A stretch of 64,000 bases of DNA from CAZUGA01 sp964619885 (GCA_964619885.1 CAZUGA010000016.1:1-64000), one strand, 5' to 3'; shown: positions 10,454 through 20,081, counted from the stretch's first letter. Translations and numbers: made by a program. The notes: a model not told the origin generated them from the letters alone.

Positions 10454-11188
10454 TTAATTAATTCCAATGCTTCCCACACCCGGTAATTTAATTGCTAAAC
10501 CGAATGGATCGATCCCAAAATTGAGTCCTAATACATTAATTTCTAATCCCTCGGTTCGTGCGGCTGTCACGCCTAGTAATCCCAATAGAGACAACTGGTA
10601 TCCGGTCCCGCTGGGTGCTCTATCGACAATGCGGTTTCCTAAGTAATCTTTGCCAATAGCCGTTGTTGGTAAAGCTAGACCCAATTGAGGAACCTGGCGT
10701 GCAACCCATGCGACGAAAGTATTGCTGTTAGGTCCGGGCCAGATTGTGTATTGGTTTGGGTAGGGATAGCTTTTTACCGCAGTTTCGATCTTGGGGATCA
10801 ATTTGGTTGCTTCATCACCGCGAATATCCAGCAAAATATTTGGCGTGTTGCCGTACCAAGAGCGGTCGGGTTCGTCCTGTTCCGACACAACTACGGGCAG
10901 ATTTCGCCAGGTTCGCCATCCCAGGACTTGGTGGACCGTGTACTGTTTTCCACCGGAAGGTTTGATCGCGATCCACGTATGCACGCCAAAAATGCCGCGC
11001 CAATTAAACGTACGAGCAGAGAATATCTGGACGATCGCGTCTTTGTTAGAATCCGCGCGTGGAGAAATCCCTGTGCTGTGTCGGGGCGCGGTGCGCCAGT
11101 CCCCACTCAATTTAATGGGGCCCAGCAAGGCCATGTATACAGGCCCCAATATCAAGATGACAGAAAATTTAAGCAGGTAGCGCTTCAT
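10454..11188 (-). CDS. DUF3750 domain-containing protein
   Basis: A 244-residue protein with one N-terminal membrane anchor (LLKFSVILILGPVYMALLG) and a soluble DUF3750 domain. The order of conserved blocks fits the family: IVQIFSARTFNWRGIFGVHTW, then AIKPSGGKQYTVHQVLGWR, then WPGPNSNTFVAWVARQVP, AIGKDYLG and APSGTGYQLSLLGLLGV, ending with LKLPGVGSIG-like residues. The central His-Thr-Trp and Asn-Ser-Asn-Thr-Phe blocks resemble an NlpC/P60-like or transglutaminase-like fold, but no reaction has been assigned as far as I know. It is probably anchored in the inner membrane facing the periplasm. It stands alone, and the gaps on both sides are long. Confidence 0.9.
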   Translation of the reverse strand: MKRYLLKFSVILILGPVYMALLGPIKLSGDWRTAPRHSTGISPRADSNKDAIVQIFSARTFNWRGIFGVHTWIAIKPSGGKQYTVHQVLGWRTWRNLPVVVSEQDEPDRSWYGNTPNILLDIRGDEATKLIPKIETAVKSYPYPNQYTIWPGPNSNTFVAWVARQVPQLGLALPTTAIGKDYLGNRIVDRAPSGTGYQLSLLGLLGVTAARTEGLEINVLGLNFGIDPFGLAIKLPGVGSIGIN

Positions 11189-11783
11189 ACTTTAATGATT
11201 CAATATTGTACATTTTTGCTAAAAAAGATTTATGAGAAATTCCGCTGATCTTCAAATTGGACCTTTGGAGTTTAGAAACGGTATTGTCGAACGGATTTAG
11301 ATAAACTTAAATGTTGTTTGTTCCCTTGAAGTAAAATATTTGCCCTGTTATTTCCTGGTTCACGCCTAAGTTCAATAATCGAATATTGTTGTCAACGATC
11401 TAGATTGTATTTTTTGGGTTTGCGCAAAACGGGTGAGTCTATAAAAATAATGTTTCTCAAGAACCACGAGTTGTTTATAGCTCATTTCCAAAAAGCGGCA
11501 TAGATACATCCGTGTAGACTGAGCGACAGAATTAATGATTCGGTGGGAGTGATCGAAATTTCGTGAAACCGGCAATATGTTCACAAGCATTTCAAAAATT
11601 TGTCAATCATTGTTCGCATTTTGTGAGCCGCCGCGATATATTGATAGACCTTAGCGGATGGACGTTTTTTCCCCCTTCTTGGTATTGCTTGGCAATTTTT
11701 AACCAAACCGAATTTGTGTGTAAGGTGATAGAAAAATTCGTTAATCAAAAAGCATTTCGATAATACAATTATGGGACTTTAGT
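11189..11783. other. AT-rich spacer without recognisable gene
   Basis: About 595 bases with short open frames only (for example a 72-codon minus frame at 11372-11590 with no motif). I see no gene remnant that I can name. The right end must contain the promoter of the small lipoprotein gene that follows. Confidence 0.4.
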
Positions 11784-12134
11784 ATGAATTCGCGAACAAC
11801 AAATTTAGCAAAAACCGTGTATATTTTGAGCGCTGCAATAGTTTTATCGGCGTGTGGCGAGACGCAGGAGGAGACTGCATCGCAGCAGATGATGATGACT
11901 GGGGTCGAGCTCAAGAATATGGCTATAGCGAGCTGCGGAGTTAAACTCAAAAAGGCCTTGGGGCGGGAAATGTATGTCCCTACTGAAACGATTGGATCAG
12001 GGACATCCTCGCTGGTTTTACGGTGGCGGGGTAAGAAAGACGATTTTAAAGTTGCTGACTGTAGCTATAGTATGGACCATGGTCTGACTTCACTAGTCAT
12101 CGACGACAAAACAGTTTTCGAAAAAAAGATATAG
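11784..12134 (+). CDS. Small predicted lipoprotein, unknown function
   Basis: A 116-residue product with a short basic N-terminus, hydrophobic stretch and lipobox LSAC (Cys at residue 24), so it is predicted to be exported and lipidated. The mature part has two further cysteines (IASCGVKLKKALG and KVADCSYSMDHG) that could form a disulphide, and ends in a short beta-rich segment (SLVLRWRGKKDDF, SLVIDDKTVFEKKI). I do not recognise a family. The signal peptide, paired cysteines and normal composition support a real gene. The ribosome-binding site is weak and the gene stands alone between two empty spacers. Alternative: a recently orphaned remnant of an envelope operon. Confidence 0.65.
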   Translation: MNSRTTNLAKTVYILSAAIVLSACGETQEETASQQMMMTGVELKNMAIASCGVKLKKALGREMYVPTETIGSGTSSLVLRWRGKKDDFKVADCSYSMDHGLTSLVIDDKTVFEKKI

Positions 12135-13014
12135 AAGCTGTTTAGTGACGCTTGTGGCCGGTGTTATTTTTCCAAAGCGGTAATTCGTTGGATTACATTA
12201 GCATGGGAAAAATCGATGCAATCCAACACCGTTATCGTTGGAAAGATTTGGCCAACGGAAGTTTGCGTCAGGTAACAAGCGGCCACTTCATCTTGTCCAG
12301 TACCGTCGGGATCGATTCATGTAGAATTTTCTTCGGTCGCAATGTCGGCGCTGACTAGAAAAGGGCCAACCGCCACGTTCTTAAAGGTTCAAAAATTTGC
12401 AGGTAGGGAGACCCCCGAATCGGCCGCCGTCCGGACGGTCTGATTCAACACGACGATTTTAATTTCATTGCTAGTTAGTGTCGCAACTCCAATCTAGTCG
12501 GAATAAGGCACTAGTATTCCTCTAGGCTAGTTCCACAGTCCCCGTTATTCCTTCGAAAATATCTCGATTGGGGGAGAGAACTCTGCGTTTCGCCGGAGCG
12601 ATCGGGTTGGTTTCGCCGGATTGGATTGGGTGGTGGTCTGCGCAATCGCTTGGAAAGGGTGGAATTGAGCGAACCAGCCGATAAATTCCGATGCAAGTAT
12701 CAAATATGGATTCCTTGTACCGATCGTTTATAGCCCAACTGGCTCAATTTGATTTTGCAAAAACCGGGCGATCATAACAAAATTCAAGGGGGACGAAATT
12801 ATCGCGCTAAGAAACTGCGCTTGCAGCTAAATGATCGCGAAAGGAATGAAGTGTTTGAAATGAATCAGCGTTGCTTTTTTTCGTGTACCCTCGGTCTTTA
12901 AATGTTGGAGCTTAGTTTATTCAGACGAGTTAAAGCGGTATGATTTTCCAGCTGCCAACGCTCAATCATCCGCCTTTCCCGTTATTTAGGACATTAATTA
13001 TATACAGAGGTTTT
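12135..13014. other. Long spacer without recognisable gene
   Basis: Nearly 880 bases in which I can name no gene, RNA or mobile element. Short open frames (12152-12358 plus; 12511-12696 minus) have no motifs. A 12-base palindrome CCGTCCGGACGG lies near 12428-12439. The right edge carries AGAGG before the antiporter start and presumably its promoter. Confidence 0.4.
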
Positions 13015-14484
13015 ATGCGTCGAATAAGGAAAAGTATGCAATTTCTACTATTCGTTGGATTACTTTACATGAGCGTATCCAATGTATTGGCTGAGGATCT
13101 GCAGTCTGCACAGGTGGGTGTATATGGGCTGGTCAACCCTTTTTCCTTTATCCTGCTGGAATTGGGTTTGGTCGTCATTATTGCGCTGATTGCGCAAATT
13201 ATTTCCACGCACTACAGATTTCCAATAGTCATCGGGGAGCTATTGTTCGGTGTAATCGTTGGTAATTTTCTTTATTGGTTGGATTGGTCTCCATTCTTTT
13301 ATTTAATCATGCACCTGGGTGATGCTGGCGAATTGTTCAAATCTGTGTGGAATTCCGATGTGTCCGTTGCACAAACCGCTGAACGATTATTTGATGTTGC
13401 AAGCTTAGGTGATGATCATCCAAAATTGGAATTGGTTCGGTCTTTATCTGGACAAGCTGGCCCGGAGTTTGTCGTGATGATAATCGCGCTTTGGATATTT
13501 TCCAATTTCGGCGTATTTTTGGTTTTATTCAAACTGGGCCTGGAAACCAAACTGCAATATTTAATGCGGGCCGAACGAACGGCGTTCGCGATATCTGCGG
13601 TAGGGGCCAGCGTGCCATTCTTGCTTGGATTACTAGTTGGCACAATGCTGCTATCCGAATATTCGACCCCAGTCCATATCTTCGTAGCGGCGAGTCTTTG
13701 CACAACGAGCGCTGCGATAACCGCACAACTACTTTCCGAGCTCGAGATGTATCAGCGGGAACGTCGTTTGATTTTGGATGCAGCCTATATTGACGATGTG
13801 ATCGGTATATTTGTCCTAGCTATATTGATGGGGGCGGCATTACACGGCAAAGCTGGGATTCAAGATACGCTGACGCTGCTGACCATTGGTGTGATTTTTT
13901 TTGGCGCGGTCGTTTTGCTTGGGAAGCGTTGCGCGCAATATATGAGGGATATCCCAATATTGACATTGGCGCATTCAAAACTGATTTTCCCGGTTGCCAT
14001 TGTATTTATCATGAGTTGGATTGCTGAGATGCTGGAATTGGGAATCGTTGCCGGTGCTTTCGCGGCTTGATTGGTGTTGGCCGAAAACGAACACAATAAG
14101 CTGAACGCTGAAGCGTTGATCCAACCCTTGGAAACGATTATCGTGCCAATCTTCTACGTTTTTGTCGGTATGCAGGTTAACTTGAAGATAATTTTGGAGC
14201 CAAAATACTTATTTCTAACTTTGCTACTCTCATTAGCCGCAATAATAGGAAAACTTGCAACCTCTTTTGTTGCTCGGGGCTCGTTGAATTATATGTTGAT
14301 AGGATTGGGAATGGTGCCCCGTGGAGAAGCGGTCTTGATATTTATCAGTGTAGGCAAAATTCTTGGCGTTATCCCCGATTCGATTTTTTCGGTACTGGTA
14401 ATCATGGTTATACTAACCAATTTTATCGTGCCTTGGGGTCTGAACCGATTCGCAAAGATCTCGGTTGGATTGAGCCGTCCTTGA
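13015..14484 (+). pseudogene. Cation:proton antiporter (CPA2-type) interrupted by in-frame TGA
   Basis: The frame is continuous for 490 codons apart from one TGA at 14068-14070 (codon 352). The first ATG of the open frame is at 12940, but 13015 is preferred: an AGAGG site lies six bases upstream and it gives a normal signal peptide (MRRIRKSMQFLLFVGLLYM). Many hydrophobic helices follow, including VIGELLFGVIVGNFLYW, LKLGLETKLQYLMRAERTAFAIS-type sequence and ASLCTTSAAITAQLLSELEM, and the ion-site region AYIDDVIGIFVLAILMG. The TGA sits in GAFAA-stop-LVLAENEH, where relatives carry Gly (GAFAAGL), so a single GGA-to-TGA change explains it. The second part keeps good coding character (PIFYVFVGMQVNL; GMVPRGEAVLIF). 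This is a recent nonsense mutation, or readthrough. Normal role: Na+/H+ or K+/H+ exchange at the inner membrane. Confidence 0.85.
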
Positions 14485-14590
14485 ATAAATAGCCGAAGGA
14501 CTTTGCAGTTAGCCGATTGACGGCACAGATCGTTTAACGCAACTGTATCGAAGATTGCTAGTAATAATAAGAACGGTATATTGAATGTAT

Positions 14591-15031
14591 TTATTCGACG
14601 TGTCGTCTCCATGTTTCCGTTCTTCCGAACATTGGTGTCCCGACATAACCCCGAATTGAAAGCGTGTTTTTGTCTTCCAACGTCATTTGGCAGTCATAAG
14701 TTTTGCCGTTGTTGGGATCGTAAATCCAACCGTCGTCCCATTCATTGTCACCTTCATAGGATAAATTGCCTAGGATCTTAAGCCCCTTAAGCGGGCGGGT
14801 TTTTAGTTTAGGATCCGGGTTGTTAACATCCTTCCGTTCAGGAGACTTTGGGTGTGTTCCACCTATAATAACAGCTTCATATTTATCGCCATTTAACGAA
14901 ATCTTGATCAAGCCGTCACCGGCTTGATTTACCCAAGTTCCTAAAACCTCGTGTCCGGTTGTTGCGCTATGGGCCAACGGCATGATAATGAGAAACAGAA
15001 ACCAGAATTTTTTTTTCGCGAAATTGTGCAT
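14591..15031 (-). CDS. DUF2147 domain-containing exported protein
   Basis: A 146-residue protein with an N-terminal signal peptide (KKFWFLFLIIMPLAHSA, cleavage likely after HSA) and a DUF2147 domain. Recognisable blocks are VLGTWVNQAGDGLIKI, RPLKGLKILGNLSYEGDNEW, DGWIYDPNNGKTYDCQMTLE, NTLSIRGYVGTPMFGRTETW. The Gly-Trp-Ile-Tyr-Asp-Pro-x-x-Gly-Lys-x-Tyr block is the hallmark of the family, which is thought to adopt a lipocalin-like beta barrel in the periplasm. No reaction is assigned. It is divergent from the HxlR-type regulator, with about 106 bases between the two starts, which makes shared control plausible. Confidence 0.9.
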   Translation of the reverse strand: MHNFAKKKFWFLFLIIMPLAHSATTGHEVLGTWVNQAGDGLIKISLNGDKYEAVIIGGTHPKSPERKDVNNPDPKLKTRPLKGLKILGNLSYEGDNEWDDGWIYDPNNGKTYDCQMTLEDKNTLSIRGYVGTPMFGRTETWRRHVE

Positions 15032-15093
15032 TTACCTGAGCTCCAAGCAGGGAAAAGATAGATAAGATAAAATTAACTATCGATAAAGTAGTC

Positions 15094-15110
15094 ACTATAA
15101 TATTGATAGT
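15094..15110. promoter_or_regulatory. Possible HxlR operator
   Basis: An inverted repeat ACTAT-7-ATAGT lies in the divergent region 28 bases before the HxlR-type gene. Such paired half-sites in a divergent spacer are what an autoregulating winged-helix dimer would use. The assignment rests only on position and symmetry in an AT-rich stretch. Confidence 0.3.
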
Positions 15111-15137
15111 AATAATGATGCAAGTTGGTTTTTTAAT

Positions 15138-15452
15138 ATGACTAAACGCTACGATACAAATTGCCCGGTCGGTCGGGTGATGAATATTATTGGGGATGAT
15201 TGGAGCGTGATGATCCTGCGTGACCTATTCTGCGCTGAATCCTGTCGATTTCAGGATCTTGCCGACTCGTTACAAGGCGCCTCGCCGAATACGTTATCGT
15301 CAAGACTCAAATGGCTTGAATCGCAAGGTGTAGTCGAGCGGCGTTATTATTCGCAGCATCCACCGCGCGCGAGTTATGCATTGACGAACAAGGGTCGTAG
15401 GTTGGATTCTGTATTAATGGCAATGAAGGAATGGGGCGAAAGCTATTCTTAA
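15138..15452 (+). CDS. HxlR family winged-helix transcriptional regulator
   Basis: A 104-residue DNA-binding protein of the HxlR/YodB type. Cysteine 9 sits in the conserved opening CPVGRVMNIIGDDWSVMILR, followed by the recognition helix region (SLQGASPNTLSSRLKWLESQG) and a wing (YYSQHPPRASYALTNKGRRL). Members usually act as homodimeric repressors, some sensing quinones or aldehydes through the N-terminal cysteine. It is complete and of usual length. Divergent from the DUF2147 gene, which is a plausible target. The downstream neighbour is convergent, so it is monocistronic. Confidence 0.93.
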   Translation: MTKRYDTNCPVGRVMNIIGDDWSVMILRDLFCAESCRFQDLADSLQGASPNTLSSRLKWLESQGVVERRYYSQHPPRASYALTNKGRRLDSVLMAMKEWGESYS

Positions 15453-15484
15453 GGATTGATCCAATTTCTGCATTTTTAATTGAA

Positions 15485-15522
15485 TTCACATTGTAATGAC
15501 AAACATGCCATCGCAATGTGAA
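15485..15522. terminator. Inverted repeat between convergent genes
   Basis: TTCACATTG and its exact complement CAATGTGAA are separated by 20 bases in the spacer between the convergent HxlR and MarR genes. It could work as a bidirectional transcript end, but the loop is long and there is no clear T-run. Confidence 0.25.
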
Positions 15523-15642
15523 CTTAGAATTTGCTTGATTCAATAAGAATTGGGTTGCCGTGTCTGAACGCGTTCTTGTTCTCTTGAGTTTCGTTAAATG
15601 GTGCAGCAAAGTGCGAGTTTGTTTTCGATAGACTGGTTTTGT

Positions 15643-16089
15643 TCAGCGACCGAACTTTGCCGAGACTCGCAATTCATCCAATAAGGCGTCAAATCTTTCG
15701 GGCCCCAGGTATTCTATAAATTCTTGTTGTGCCTGTTTCCATAGCGGTATCGCCTTGGCCAAGACTGCAGCACCATTCTCGGTAAGAGTGACTTCACGGC
15801 GGCGCCGGTCCATTCCCGGTTTGCATTCTACAAAATTTGCTTTGAGTAATGGTTTTAGGTTTCGAGTCAAAGTCGTGCGATCCATACCTAGATTTTTCGC
15901 CAAGTGACCGATGGTCGGCTTATCCATCATTGTGACTAAAGCTAATATGGTGAATTGGGTACCGCGCAAACCGCATTCCTGAAGGACCTTGTCGTAGCGG
16001 TGAGTCAGACTGCGCGTGGTTTTTCGAAAGTTAAATAGAGCGCAACTTGGGCAATTCTCCAGTTTCGACCTGAGTAAGTCTAGTGACAT
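15643..16089 (-). CDS. MarR family transcriptional regulator
   Basis: A 148-residue winged-helix protein. The N-terminal dimerisation helices contain a CPSC pair (residues 14-17) and FNFRKTTRSLTHRYDKVLQ. The helix-turn-helix is FTILALVTMMDKPTIGHLAKN with recognition helix LGMDRTTLTRNLKPLLK. The wing is PGMDRRRREVTLTENG, with the Asp-x-Arg signature of MarR proteins. Members usually repress nearby efflux, stress or catabolic genes until a small ligand or oxidant binds. The N-terminal cysteine pair hints at redox or metal sensing, but that is inference. It lies on the same strand downstream of the ABC importer genes, about 190 bases from the ATPase stop, so it could be cotranscribed. Confidence 0.93.
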   Translation of the reverse strand: MSLDLLRSKLENCPSCALFNFRKTTRSLTHRYDKVLQECGLRGTQFTILALVTMMDKPTIGHLAKNLGMDRTTLTRNLKPLLKANFVECKPGMDRRRREVTLTENGAAVLAKAIPLWKQAQQEFIEYLGPERFDALLDELRVSAKFGR

Positions 16090-16277
16090 AAGGTTTTAAT
16101 CCCAAAGTGTCAGATTATCTACCGCTTGTGGCGCCATGCTTAACCGTTCCGCTGTCAACACCTGGTCCGGGTGCTGCGGGCGAGGCTTGCTTAATAAAAC
16201 TATCTTCGAGCCTCGCCAATATTTCATTGGTGGTATCTAGTCTCTTAATGTACGAGTTTTCTATTTGCAAAGTCAAT

Positions 16278-17021
16278 TCAAAGTAAACCCTTAACTTCAG
16301 AAAATTGTGACAATAGATGTTGCCTAAATAATTCTATAGCGTTGTCATCCGATCGTTTGTCTCTGGGGATATCAACCGTAATGCTAGTGACCAGACTTGA
16401 CGGGGCAGCGGATAGAAACAGTAGTCGGTCGGCCAATTCTATGGCCTCTCGCAAATCATGCGTTACGAATAATACTGTTGGTTGTTGTTGGTGCCATATA
16501 TCGACCAGTAGCTCACGAACTCTGCGGGCGGTTGGAGCGTCTAGTGATACAAAGGGTTCGTCCATCAATAGTAGGTCGGGTTGTATCGCAAAGGCGCGCG
16601 CCAGTGCCGCGCGCCGACTCATCCCTAAAGACAGACGTTCCGGATAGACATGCTCGGCTTTGGTCAAATTCATAGCGTCGAGCAGTTCGTCGATATAGTC
16701 TGTAGATTGGTCCGGGCGCAGCGCGATTTCAATATTCTCGCGCACGGTTCGCCAAGGTAGCAAGCGGGGTTCCTGAAATACATAACCAATGCTTGGTTCC
16801 GTCGAGTCTTGGCGGGTCGGAGTGATCTGGCCATCATAATTGTTGTCTAATCCTGCCAATATATGTAGCAAGGTGGTTTTTCCGCAACCAGAAGGACCGA
16901 CAAGGCAGCAAAATTCGCCACAAGTCAGGGAAAATTCCAGGTTCCTAATTACAAATTGTTCACCGGCTTTACCGGTGGCCGGATAAATTTTTTGGTCTAT
17001 CCTAACGCTTATCTCGGTCAT
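16278..17021 (-). CDS. ABC importer ATP-binding protein (nitrate/sulfonate/taurine type)
   Basis: About 247 residues forming one ABC ATPase domain that powers the permease encoded directly upstream. Walker A is GPSGCGKTT, the Q-loop region is GYVFQEPRLLPWRTVREN, the signature is the variant LSLGMSRRAALARA (LSLGM in place of LSGGQ), Walker B is LLLMDEPFVSLD, and the switch histidine is in LFVTHDLREAIELADR. The PRLLPW block is typical of the SsuB/TauB/NrtD subfamily. I place the start where ATG overlaps the permease stop (ATGA), which implies translational coupling; the longer open frame reads 16 extra codons upstream. Substrate unresolved. Confidence 0.92.
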   Translation of the reverse strand: MTEISVRIDQKIYPATGKAGEQFVIRNLEFSLTCGEFCCLVGPSGCGKTTLLHILAGLDNNYDGQITPTRQDSTEPSIGYVFQEPRLLPWRTVRENIEIALRPDQSTDYIDELLDAMNLTKAEHVYPERLSLGMSRRAALARAFAIQPDLLLMDEPFVSLDAPTARRVRELLVDIWHQQQPTVLFVTHDLREAIELADRLLFLSAAPSSLVTSITVDIPRDKRSDDNAIELFRQHLLSQFSEVKGLL

Positions 17022-17794
17022 CGGCGCCACCGTTGCGCATGGCGATCCAATGGTTTGAGTATACCCCATTCAATCACTTGGATAACCGCGATGAAAGCAA
17101 TCGTATAGGCTAAGATACTGGCGACATCGAATAATTGGAAAAATACATGGAGCTGGTATCCCATGCCATCGCTACGACCAAGCAATTCGACGACAAGTAC
17201 GATTTTCCATATCAACGCCAAACCGGTTCGGGCCGCGGCGATCAAAAAAGGATACAGTTGTGGCCAAATTACATGGCTCAATGTCCTAATTCTTCCAAAG
17301 CGGTAGATTTGCGCCATCTCCAGTAATGTCTTGTCGATTGCGCGTGTACCTTCCCGCAGAGTAACCACGACATTCGGGAGCTTGTTAATGACCACGGCCA
17401 AAATCGCCGCGAATTCGTCGAGCCCGAACCATACATAACAGAGGATAATGGTGACCAGCGCGGGTATATTCAAAAATATGATTAGCCAACTGTCGAAAAA
17501 ACTATCGAGTTGCTTGTTCCTACCCAGTAAAATTCCGATGGTTGTACCGAGAATCATTGCCAGGAAAAAACTGACGGTCAGGCGGGCCAATGTGATACCT
17601 AAGTTTGACAACAATGCCCCAGATTGTAGCTGCTCGACCAATACTTTCATGACGATGAGCGGTGCGGGTAGCAAAGGTGATGAAAATGCCAGTGCCGACA
17701 ACTGCCAAACCAGTAACAGCGTGATCAAAGAAGCCACTGCGACCAGCGATGACGAAGCTGTATTTTCAGTCATTGGGAAGAGGATATGTGACAT
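17018..17794 (-). CDS. ABC importer permease (SsuC/TauC type)
   Basis: A 258-residue inner-membrane protein with about six helices (LVAVASLITLLLVWQLSALA first) and the cytoplasmic coupling loop near EGTRAIDKTLLEMAQIYR and TLSHVIWPQLYPFLIAAAR, the EAA-type motif of binding-protein-dependent importers. TGLALIWKIVLVVELLGRSDG is characteristic of the nitrate/sulfonate/taurine permease group. It starts 24 bases after the binding protein's stop and overlaps the ATPase start by four bases, giving the order binding protein, permease, ATPase. An internal Met at codon 8 is an alternative start; neither has a strong ribosome-binding site. Confidence 0.92.
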   Translation of the reverse strand: MSHILFPMTENTASSSLVAVASLITLLLVWQLSALAFSSPLLPAPLIVMKVLVEQLQSGALLSNLGITLARLTVSFFLAMILGTTIGILLGRNKQLDSFFDSWLIIFLNIPALVTIILCYVWFGLDEFAAILAVVINKLPNVVVTLREGTRAIDKTLLEMAQIYRFGRIRTLSHVIWPQLYPFLIAAARTGLALIWKIVLVVELLGRSDGMGYQLHVFFQLFDVASILAYTIAFIAVIQVIEWGILKPLDRHAQRWRR

Positions 17795-17817
17795 TTGGAC
17801 AGCACGGAGAAATCTTT

Positions 17818-18792
17818 TTATTGGCCAATAGAGTATTTCCAGAATGTGCCAGGTTGCAGCTGCGCTGATTTGCCGGTCAGTTGATCCCCAGTCATTTGTC
17901 GGAGAATGGCATACACTTTAGCCGCTGTCAGTTTTTCTTTATCTCCCCAGCTTTTAATCCGTCCCGCGCAAAATCGTTTGCGTAATGTTTCTTGTATATT
18001 TGGGTTATCGGTTCGGGTTAGAGAAACGATGTCTGCCCACGCGCTGTCCGATTCGCAAAGTATGTTTTTGGCATCGATTGAAGCTCGCAAGAAACCGTTG
18101 ATTGCGGTCGAATTTGCCTTCGCCCAGTCTTCTCTGAATACGTAACCTAAAGTTGCCAAGTTGTGGTCGATCCCCATTTGATCCAGTATCTCCTGGCCGG
18201 TCATGAAGTTTCGGTATCCAAGTGCTTCCAGACGCGCGGCATAGTGCCAGTATGTAATCAGCGCGTCTACGTTTTGTTGCTGCAATTGTTGGTTAAGAAG
18301 AGGCGGTGCTCCAAAAACTTTGTCGATCTTGCTATCGAGATCAAATTGAAATTGTTGTTGCGCAAGTCCGCGAAGCAACAGCCAATTTTTGTCCAGTTCG
18401 CCGCCTGCAATACCTACGCGTTTACCGTCGAAATCAATCAAGCTATTGATGCTGGAATCGGGTGGTAGCATCACGGCACCGGCAGTATTCGAGTATGGGC
18501 TAAATACGAAATTCGAACCGGTCGAACGTTGCCTCGATACCCATATCCAGTCCGATACAATGATATTAACGGCTAAAGATTGTAGAGCGATCTTTGCGGA
18601 TTGAGGGCTTGCGACCGGGCGTAATTCGATAATAAATCCGTATTTTCTATCCAGGCCTTGTTTTTTGATAGTCTGTAGTTCCCAATTGACCGTACCAAAT
18701 TCCAATACCGCGATTTTGATTGGGGCTTGCCCGAATCCAATGCTGGGACGGAAAATCGTTAGAAAAATGGTGATGGCAATTATATGTTTCAT
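17818..18792 (-). CDS. ABC importer substrate-binding protein (NMT1/SsuA-like)
   Basis: A 324-residue exported protein with a signal peptide (MKHIIAITIFLTIFRPSIGFG). The mature part has the two-lobe organisation of the NMT1/THI5-like and SsuA-like fold: KIAVLEFGTVNWELQTIKKQ, IVSDWIWVSRQRSTG, then a hinge with DFDGKRVGIAGGELDKNWLL and VDALITYWHYAARLEALG. Relatives bind nitrate, alkanesulfonates, taurine or pyrimidine precursors, and the sequence does not decide between them. It heads the operon with the permease and ATPase and is divergent from moaA across a 210-base spacer. A molybdenum-dependent nitrate pathway would fit that neighbour, but it is only a guess. Confidence 0.88.
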   Translation of the reverse strand: MKHIIAITIFLTIFRPSIGFGQAPIKIAVLEFGTVNWELQTIKKQGLDRKYGFIIELRPVASPQSAKIALQSLAVNIIVSDWIWVSRQRSTGSNFVFSPYSNTAGAVMLPPDSSINSLIDFDGKRVGIAGGELDKNWLLLRGLAQQQFQFDLDSKIDKVFGAPPLLNQQLQQQNVDALITYWHYAARLEALGYRNFMTGQEILDQMGIDHNLATLGYVFREDWAKANSTAINGFLRASIDAKNILCESDSAWADIVSLTRTDNPNIQETLRKRFCAGRIKSWGDKEKLTAAKVYAILRQMTGDQLTGKSAQLQPGTFWKYSIGQ

Positions 18793-19002
18793 GAGCTTAA
18801 ATACATTGTAAGTTCGCTAATCGGAAACGAGCGGATATTGGCTTAATTTTTATAATCGAAATTCAATATTCTATAGTTCAATCGATGTGGAATCGAGGTT
18901 TGTAAATCTAAGGAGGTTCTGTTCGGCTGCTTTGCCTAATTGAGTATCGGCGTGAGACAATAGAGTTTATTTGGTAGTCAGGTCAAGAATTTCTAAACAC
19001 GT

Positions 19003-20007
19003 ATGTCACCAGTAATGCCATCTACATTGATCGATCGTTTCGGCCGACAGGTTGATTATGTGCGATTGTCGATAACCGACCGTTGTGATTTTCGTTGCAT
19101 TTATTGCATGAGCGAAGAGATGACATTTTTGCCGCGAGCGCAGATTCTAACTTTAGAGGAAATCTATACGGTATCCCAGGCATTCGTCGAACTTGGGGTT
19201 AAAAAAATACGTATCACAGGCGGAGAACCTCTGGTTCGCAAGGGTGTGCTGGAACTGCTTTGCAACATCGGTAGTTTGGAGTTGTTGCGAGAATTGGTGA
19301 TAACCACCAATGGTTCACAGTTGGAGCATATGGCTGGCGAGATCAAACGATCCGGTGTTAGGCGTATCAATGTCAGCTTGGATTCATTGGATCCGGAGAA
19401 GTTTCGTCGTTTGACCCGGATTGGCGATCTTGAGCGGGTTTTACGAGGTATTGACGCTGCGAGGCAAGCTGGATTTGAACGCATTAAACTCAATTCGGTA
19501 ATTCTCAAAAATAGAAATCAAGACGAAGTTTGTGATTTGGTCGATTTTGCTGTCGACCGGGGGTTGGACATCAGCTTCATAGAAGAAATGCCTTTGGGTG
19601 TTGTCGATGGGCATGACCGAGCCGAGGCCTACTATTCCAGCGATGAAATTCGAACCGATTTGGAACAGCGTTTTAATCTGTTACCCACTACGGATAATAC
19701 TGGCGGACCGTCCAAATATTTCAGGGTTGCCGATACTGAATCCAGGGTCGGATTTATTTCCCCGCATAGTCACAATTTTTGCGCTGATTGCAACCGGGTT
19801 CGATTAACCGCCGAGGGGCGATTATTGTTGTGCCTGGGAAATGAGCATTCAATGGATCTTAAGCGCGTGCTCAGAAGTCACCCCGGTGAATTGGGTGCGC
19901 TTAAGAAAGCTATTGTTTCCGCCATGTTGATCAAGCCTGAAAAGCACGAATTTGATGTGAAGGCCGAGCCGGTCATTTTCCGGCATATGAGTGTGACCGG
20001 AGGGTAG
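19003..20007 (+). CDS. moaA: GTP 3',8-cyclase MoaA
   Basis: A 334-residue radical SAM enzyme that, with MoaC, converts GTP into cyclic pyranopterin monophosphate, the first step of molybdenum cofactor synthesis. The SAM-cluster cysteines are Cys28, Cys32 and Cys35 ([11 protein letters not shown]). The second iron-sulphur site, for substrate, is Cys260, Cys263 and Cys277 ([13 protein letters not shown]...LCLG). [11 protein letters not shown] is the conserved SAM-contact block, and the chain ends with the essential Gly-Gly (SVTGG). Length is typical. ATG 19015 is an alternative start four codons in. No other moa gene is in the window. The gene is followed after 74 bases by aceE on the same strand. 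Confidence 0.97.
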   Translation: MSPVMPSTLIDRFGRQVDYVRLSITDRCDFRCIYCMSEEMTFLPRAQILTLEEIYTVSQAFVELGVKKIRITGGEPLVRKGVLELLCNIGSLELLRELVITTNGSQLEHMAGEIKRSGVRRINVSLDSLDPEKFRRLTRIGDLERVLRGIDAARQAGFERIKLNSVILKNRNQDEVCDLVDFAVDRGLDISFIEEMPLGVVDGHDRAEAYYSSDEIRTDLEQRFNLLPTTDNTGGPSKYFRVADTESRVGFISPHSHNFCADCNRVRLTAEGRLLLCLGNEHSMDLKRVLRSHPGELGALKKAIVSAMLIKPEKHEFDVKAEPVIFRHMSVTGG

Positions 20008-20081
20008 CGGTAAGTAATTCTCAACCGGACCGGTCATTTTAAGGGATGAAGACAATTAGGAATAATCATTAAGTTAAGCCT

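Noticed and set aside
14068..14070. Selenocysteine insertion at the antiporter TGA
   Set aside because: The family has glycine there, no catalytic cysteine or selenocysteine is known at that position, and no SECIS-like hairpin was seen just downstream.
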